A stretch of DNA of 10,925 nt from CAXFCD01 sp964001155 (GTDB lineage: Bacteria; Fidelibacterota; Marinisomatia; Marinisomatales; UBA1611), in contig CAXFCD010000176.1 in NCBI GenBank assembly GCA_964001155.1, forward strand, positions 1 through 10,925, written 5' to 3'. Below, one piece after another: positions 7,735-10,925 of the stretch (the first letter of the stretch is position 1; each line of letters starts with the position of its first letter). Under the pieces are notes generated by a model. That model was not told the DNA's origin. It made no database searches and worked only from the letters and a program-made list of their open reading frames with translations. The position numbers were made by a program, and so were the translations under genes.

Positions 7735-7753
7735 TGCTGGGTAAAACCCAGCA
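7735..7753. repeat. Perfect 8-bp inverted repeat with 3-base loop
   Basis: TGCTGGGT, AAA, ACCCAGCA form a perfect hairpin or operator-like dyad in the divergent region between the 7659 start (minus) and the 7918 start (plus). It is not followed by a clean T-run on either strand, and no gene ends nearby, so a simple terminator is unlikely. It could be a repressor-binding dyad, a 5' mRNA stabilising stem, or part of an attenuator. The structure is directly visible; the role is not. Confidence 0.6.
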
Positions 7754-7766
7754 CCCCAATCGAATT

Positions 7767-7800
7767 TTGTTTTGCTTAATTTTAATTAAGTATATATTAA
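7767..7800 (+). promoter_or_regulatory. AT-rich promoter-like segment before the barrel gene pair
   Basis: TTGTTT (7767-7772) or TTGCTT (7772-7777) could act as a -35 box with TATATA/TATATT/TATTAA at 7791-7800 as -10 box, depending on register. A second dyad, CTTAATT-TT-AATTAAG (7775-7790), lies between them and could be an operator or simply AT-rich sequence. Transcription would begin near 7806 and leave a leader of about 110 bases before the ATG at 7918. Confidence 0.35.
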
Positions 7801-7917
7801 TTACTGCGCCAGTAAAAAATGCTAAAAAAATTCAGAAAAATAACCTTAAGTTCGAGAAATCCGAGAACAAGATCTCCGCGACAAAAAAGCGGAACGTCCA
7901 AAAAAGGGGTTCTTCAT

Positions 7918-9159
7918 ATGAAAACAATTCTGTTTGCGATCTTAATCCTGTCTGCACTGGCTGCGCAGGATACAAAAACACTCACCTTAAAATCCGGGGA
8001 TAAAATCACCGGTCAAGTGGTTTCAGAAACAGAAACAACCATTACCATCATTAATCCTCTCATGGGGGAAATGACCGTTAATAAATCCGATTTGAAACAA
8101 CAAACTATTGTTGTTGTACTAAAATCCGGCGACGTGGTGAAGGGTGAACTTGTGCGCCGAAGTGAATCGGAAATGGTTTTGAAATCCTCCTTTGGCGATG
8201 TGTCAATTCCCACCGATCAAATTGCCAATATAGATGAGGGTGGCGCGCCGAAGCAGGAAATTCGACATACGCCTTTTGGCACAACGGTTGTGACCAAAAA
8301 AGAAACAGAAGATGAATGGTTCTTTTCCAAAGAGCGCCTTATGGATATCTGGTTTGATCCCACAGGCTATACTATTGGTAGAAATAAACTTTATCTGAGC
8401 GGTCTTTCCTGGGGATTTGGTTTAACGGACAAGGTTCAAATTACGTCCAAGTGGACAAACTATTTTTTTCAGGATTTTAATGTTCGACCTAAAATAACAT
8501 TGTTCCAAACCGGTAATGTGGAATCACAATCTGCCTTTGCTGCAGGGGCCCACCTCCATACCCGGGGCTTGCCCGGAAAATATAAATGGGTGGATGATAA
8601 GGAAACTTGGTGGGAATATCACGGATGGGAATATGACTCAACTTTGGGGTATTCTAAATACACAGATTCCACAGAATTCGTAGAAGGCGGTTGGGTGAAT
8701 TTTGGTTCTAAGCGAGAAAAAGTGGATGACGAGGCTTTCAGTGGTGGAGAAGACCGTTACGAATACACCGATTTTACGGATGGAGATAAAATGTGGTTCG
8801 AGGTCTTTGGGGCTTACACCATTTCAAAATTGCGTTCCGGTGGGAATGGTCGAGTGAACACCACTGTGGGCGCCAGTGCTGTGATTTACCCCGATGAGGA
8901 AATTGCACCCCGCCTTTATGGCGCTATTGATATAGATGTAACTAGAAGTGTAAAAGTCATGGCAGAAGTATTCTATGACCCTTTTTATGTTGAATGGTTA
9001 GATCTGATGGAGCATAATAAAACCGAGTCTAATTTGTTTTTTGACGTTGGATTCATGACTAACAAAATTCCATTATTCTGGTGGGCGGGCACATCTGAGA
9101 ACCTTTGGATCGGATACCATTTTCAGCGGCCCTTTTTCGCATTCTATTGGAAAATTTAA
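7918..9159 (+). CDS. Probable outer-membrane beta-barrel protein with two N-terminal SGD domains (paralog 1)
   Basis: The 413-residue protein has a signal peptide (about 1-16, S-A-L-A-A). Two tandem copies of a small beta-rich domain follow: T-L-T-L-KSGDKITGQVVSETETTITI (about 21-60) and V-V-V-L-KSGDVVKGELV (about 64-106), each ending in a D-L or D-Q-I element. After a linker with RHTPFG (116-121), residues about 133-413 alternate polar and aromatic positions, as in an outer-membrane barrel, and end in FAFYWKI. A loop at about 228-287 is rich in Trp, Tyr, Asp and Glu. I do not recognise a named family; the function may be a pore, adhesin or surface receptor. The start at 7918 was chosen over an in-frame ATG at 7819 because it opens the signal peptide and has AGGGG eight bases upstream. 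A paralog follows after 19 bases, probably co-transcribed. Confidence 0.82.
   Translation: MKTILFAILILSALAAQDTKTLTLKSGDKITGQVVSETETTITIINPLMGEMTVNKSDLKQQTIVVVLKSGDVVKGELVRRSESEMVLKSSFGDVSIPTDQIANIDEGGAPKQEIRHTPFGTTVVTKKETEDEWFFSKERLMDIWFDPTGYTIGRNKLYLSGLSWGFGLTDKVQITSKWTNYFFQDFNVRPKITLFQTGNVESQSAFAAGAHLHTRGLPGKYKWVDDKETWWEYHGWEYDSTLGYSKYTDSTEFVEGGWVNFGSKREKVDDEAFSGGEDRYEYTDFTDGDKMWFEVFGAYTISKLRSGGNGRVNTTVGASAVIYPDEEIAPRLYGAIDIDVTRSVKVMAEVFYDPFYVEWLDLMEHNKTESNLFFDVGFMTNKIPLFWWAGTSENLWIGYHFQRPFFAFYWKI
8014..8054 (+). repeat. 41-base exact direct repeat, copy 1
   Basis: This stretch in the first SGD domain of paralog 1 is identical, base for base, to 9281-9321 in paralog 2. The surrounding domain is also very similar but has synonymous differences. 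It encodes QVVSETETTITII. Confidence 0.95.
8785..8816 (+). repeat. 32-base exact direct repeat, copy 1
   Basis: This is identical to 9983-10014 in paralog 2. It encodes the conserved D-K-M-W-F-E-V-F-G-A-Y strand directly after the variable loop, so it marks where similarity resumes. Confidence 0.95.
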
Positions 9160-9178
9160 TAAATAGGAAAATAACACT

Positions 9179-10339
9179 ATGAGAATCTCAATATTATTGA
9201 CCTTGGCTTTGGTAACCGGGTTTTTGAATGCCCAGGACACCAAAACACTCACGTTAAAGTCCGGGGATAAAATAACCGGCCAAGTGGTTTCAGAAACAGA
9301 AACAACCATTACCATCATTAACCCTCTTATGGGAGAAATGACCATCAATAAATCAGACCTGAAAGAAAGAATGATCACGGTTGTTCTAACTTCGGGCGAT
9401 AAAATAAGCGGCACACTGGTGAGCCGTTCAGCTACAGAGGTCGTTGTAACAACAGCGTTTGGTAATGTGTCTATCCCTGCAGACCAAATAGACACTATCG
9501 ATGAAGCAGGCACGCCAGCAACAACCATCCGGCATACGCCTTTTGGTGTTGCGGTTGTGTCTAATGAACCCACGGATGATGAATGGTTTTTTTCCAAAGA
9601 ACGTCTCATGGATGTGTGGTTTGACCCTACCGGCTATACAATTGGAAGGAATAAACTCTATATGAGCGGGCTTTCTTGGGGATTCGGGCTAAGTGACAAA
9701 GTGCAAATCACATCACGGTGGACCAACTATTTTTTCCAGGATTTTAATGTGCGACCCAAAATGACATTTTTCAAATCAGGCACCATTGAGTCAGAAACTG
9801 CAGCAGCTGCGGGATTTCATCTCCATACGCGGGGTTTACCCGGCAAATATAAATGGGTGGATGATGCCCGCGATTATGACTATGATGGCGGAGATGAAAG
9901 TTATACAACCAGAGGCCGCTATGTCCGCTTAGGCTCTACAAAAGATGAAGATGGCTGGTATGATGATAATCCGTTTGATGGCGATAAAATGTGGTTCGAG
10001 GTCTTTGGGGCTTATACATTATCTAAGCTTCGACCTGCAGGAGACGGACGGATGAATACCACCTTTGGCGCCAGCGCCACCATTTACCCCGGGGAAGAAA
10101 TAGCGCCGAGAGTGTTTGTTGCTGTGGACACAGATGTAACCCGCAGCGTGAAAGTGATGGCAGAGGTCTTTTATGATGCTTATTACCCGGAAATACAAAA
10201 TTTTGACAGTGATAGTAAAATGACAACACCGCTTCATTTCGATATTGGGTTTTTAACCAATAAAATTTCTTTTTCTGATGATTTTTGGCTGGGGTTTCAC
10301 TTTCAACGGCCCTTTGTTTCTTTTTATTGGAAGATTTAA
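9179..10339 (+). CDS. Probable outer-membrane beta-barrel protein with two N-terminal SGD domains (paralog 2)
   Basis: The 386-residue protein is a tandem paralog of the gene just upstream, with the same plan: signal peptide (about 1-18, F-L-N-A-Q), two SGD domains (about 23-62 and 66-108), the RHTPFG linker, and a barrel-like region ending VSFYWKI. Blocks such as FFSKERLMD-x-WFDPTGYTIGRNKLY and W-x-FG-L-x-DKVQITS are nearly identical in both. The main differences are the loop after KYKWVDD (37 residues here at about 230-266, 60 in paralog 1) and a six-residue shorter loop near the C-terminus. The Tyr/Asp-rich loop is acidic and probably surface-exposed. AGGA ten bases before the ATG serves as ribosome site; the 19-base gap to paralog 1 implies one transcript. 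Function unknown; close duplication suggests diversification of a surface-exposed part. Confidence 0.82.
   Translation: MRISILLTLALVTGFLNAQDTKTLTLKSGDKITGQVVSETETTITIINPLMGEMTINKSDLKERMITVVLTSGDKISGTLVSRSATEVVVTTAFGNVSIPADQIDTIDEAGTPATTIRHTPFGVAVVSNEPTDDEWFFSKERLMDVWFDPTGYTIGRNKLYMSGLSWGFGLSDKVQITSRWTNYFFQDFNVRPKMTFFKSGTIESETAAAAGFHLHTRGLPGKYKWVDDARDYDYDGGDESYTTRGRYVRLGSTKDEDGWYDDNPFDGDKMWFEVFGAYTLSKLRPAGDGRMNTTFGASATIYPGEEIAPRVFVAVDTDVTRSVKVMAEVFYDAYYPEIQNFDSDSKMTTPLHFDIGFLTNKISFSDDFWLGFHFQRPFVSFYWKI
9281..9321 (+). repeat. 41-base exact direct repeat, copy 2
   Basis: Identical to 8014-8054; it lies in the first SGD domain of paralog 2, with the two copies 1267 bases apart. A pair this long is a possible substrate for recombination that would fuse the two genes into one. 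Confidence 0.95.
9983..10014 (+). repeat. 32-base exact direct repeat, copy 2
   Basis: Identical to 8785-8816; it lies just past the variable loop of paralog 2. Confidence 0.95.
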
Positions 10340-10357
10340 TAACATAAGGATGTTCTT

Positions 10358-10429
10358 ATGAAAATCACAGCAACGCTATTGAGCTTAATCTTGATCAGCG
10401 AGGTTTTTTGTTTATCCAAGGATGATTAG
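10358..10429 (+). CDS. 23-residue signal-peptide-like mini-ORF (leader or gene remnant)
   Basis: ATG 10358 opens a 23-residue frame (starting MKITATLLSLILIS) that looks like a bare signal peptide and stops at TAG 10427-10429. It has a good ribosome site, AAGGA seven bases upstream, and follows paralog 2 by 18 bases, much as paralog 2 follows paralog 1. It may be the 5' stump of a third, lost copy, or a leader peptide whose translation reaches the start of the next gene eight bases after its stop. Nothing beyond the hydrophobic start resembles the paralogs (no QDTKTL motif), so the remnant idea is unproven. Confidence 0.4.
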   Translation: MKITATLLSLILISEVFCLSKDD

Positions 10430-10437
10430 ATTTAGAT

Positions 10438-10925
10438 ATGGTTAAATATATATCACTTCTATTATTCATTGCTGTGCTTCAGGGACAGCCCATAGATGAA
10501 ATAGAAATTTTATATAACAAAAATGATAAATTCTTTTTCCAGCCTGAGAGTCTATATAAAAGCGAAGGGCTTTGGTATACCGCTACTAATAATGAACCTG
10601 CTACCTTAAGGCTGCAGATTTATTCGAAAAATAATAATGGACAAAAAATAGTCGAGTGCACATTAGTGAACGGACTAAAAAATGGCTCTTTTATGCAGTA
10701 CTACAATACCAAGGAGGTGCTGCCTGGAATCATGGGTTTATACGTAAATGATAAAAAAAATGGGAGCTGGATTTGGATAGAGCCTGATAAGATTTATGAA
10801 AAACAAAAGTGGGATAATACTGATTTACAAATCATGACAAAAATTGATTATCGTGATGGTTTAAAACATGGAACCATTATTGTCCACAAAGCGAATATGG
10901 AACGCTTCGAATATTTACAAAATTA
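10438..10925 (+). CDS. Exported MORN/YwqK-like repeat protein, partial (runs off the right edge)
   Basis: ATG 10438 opens a frame of 162 codons with no stop before the edge. Residues about 1-17 form a signal peptide (hydrophobic L-L-L-F-I-A-V-L ending at Q-G-Q). From about residue 75 there are MORN-2/YwqK-like repeats: V-N-G-L-KNGSFMQYY (78-89), V-N-D-K-KNGSWIW (103-113) and Y-R-D-G-L-KHGTIIVH (138-150), each with the G-x-x-x-K-x-G-x-x-x-x-x pattern of this repeat. Such proteins are common in Bacteroidetes-like genomes, sometimes labelled as antitoxin components, but their role is poorly known and that label is weak. Its DNA is visibly richer in A and T than the barrel genes. No strong ribosome site sits close to the ATG; AAGGA lies 15 bases upstream inside the mini-ORF, so coupling is possible. 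Confidence 0.75.
   Translation, partial: MVKYISLLLFIAVLQGQPIDEIEILYNKNDKFFFQPESLYKSEGLWYTATNNEPATLRLQIYSKNNNGQKIVECTLVNGLKNGSFMQYYNTKEVLPGIMGLYVNDKKNGSWIWIEPDKIYEKQKWDNTDLQIMTKIDYRDGLKHGTIIVHKANMERFEYLQN

Noticed and set aside
7875..7893. Small TCCGC/GCGGA hairpin in the barrel gene leader as riboswitch or attenuator
   Set aside because: The stem is only five pairs with a nine-base A-rich loop and no T-run or competing stem; I cannot match it to a riboswitch class.
7819..7917. Upstream start at 7819 for the first barrel gene, adding 33 residues
   Set aside because: It would place a basic, non-hydrophobic stretch before a perfect signal peptide and has no ribosome site; ATG 7918 has AGGGG at good spacing.
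7734..8003. Plus-strand frame of 89 codons overlapping the start of the first barrel gene
   Set aside because: It is Lys/Asn-rich low-complexity sequence out of frame with the real gene, and it begins inside the inverted repeat.
9073..9609. Long minus-strand open frame across the junction of the two barrel genes, and a similar one at 8013-8213
   Set aside because: Both are antisense to the SGD domains, and their likeness to each other only reflects the duplicated coding strand. The sense frames have signal peptides and ribosome sites.

Overview
The window reads as ordinary chromosomal DNA of a Gram-negative bacterium, most likely from the FCB side of the tree; a Marinimicrobia/SAR406-like lineage is my inference. 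The supporting signs are a C-terminal FlgD-like/type IX sorting-type domain on a secreted enzyme, several periplasmic or outer-membrane proteins with signal peptides, mid-range GC, and weak or absent Shine-Dalgarno sites at many starts. No rRNA, tRNA, CRISPR array, insertion sequence or phage gene is visible.

Layout. Positions 1-246 (minus) hold the N-terminal part of pyruvate kinase, cut by the window edge. A divergent lipoprotein phosphodiesterase of the nucleotide pyrophosphatase/alkaline phosphatase superfamily follows (290-1582, plus). It converges on apaG (1635-2036, minus), which is divergent from an exported M28 zinc peptidase with PA-like and PDZ domains (2069-3871, plus). A small winged-helix-like protein lies at 3951-4190 (minus).

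From 7659 down to 4301 four minus-strand genes lie in a row: a small membrane protein of unknown function, a TolB-like beta-propeller, an MltB-like lytic transglycosylase, and an intradiol dioxygenase-like protein. The last three are tightly packed (a 4-base ATGA overlap, then a 1-base gap) and look like one operon acting in the cell envelope.

A divergent regulatory region (7660-7917) holds a perfect 8-bp inverted repeat and AT-rich promoter-like sequence. To its right are two tandem paralogous genes (7918-9159 and 9179-10339). Each encodes a signal peptide, two copies of a small beta-rich 'SGD-x-x-x-G' domain, and a long beta-rich region that is probably an outer-membrane barrel with a variable Tyr/Trp/Asp-rich loop. 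A 23-codon signal-peptide-like mini-ORF and a MORN/YwqK-like secreted protein, open at the right edge, follow.

The most notable points are the tandem barrel paralogs with exact DNA repeats and a divergent loop, a likely relative of their small domain in the opposite-strand gene, and a dioxygenase that combines a Tat-type signal with a sorting-type C-terminus. I see no clear evidence for a wholly new defence or mobile system.
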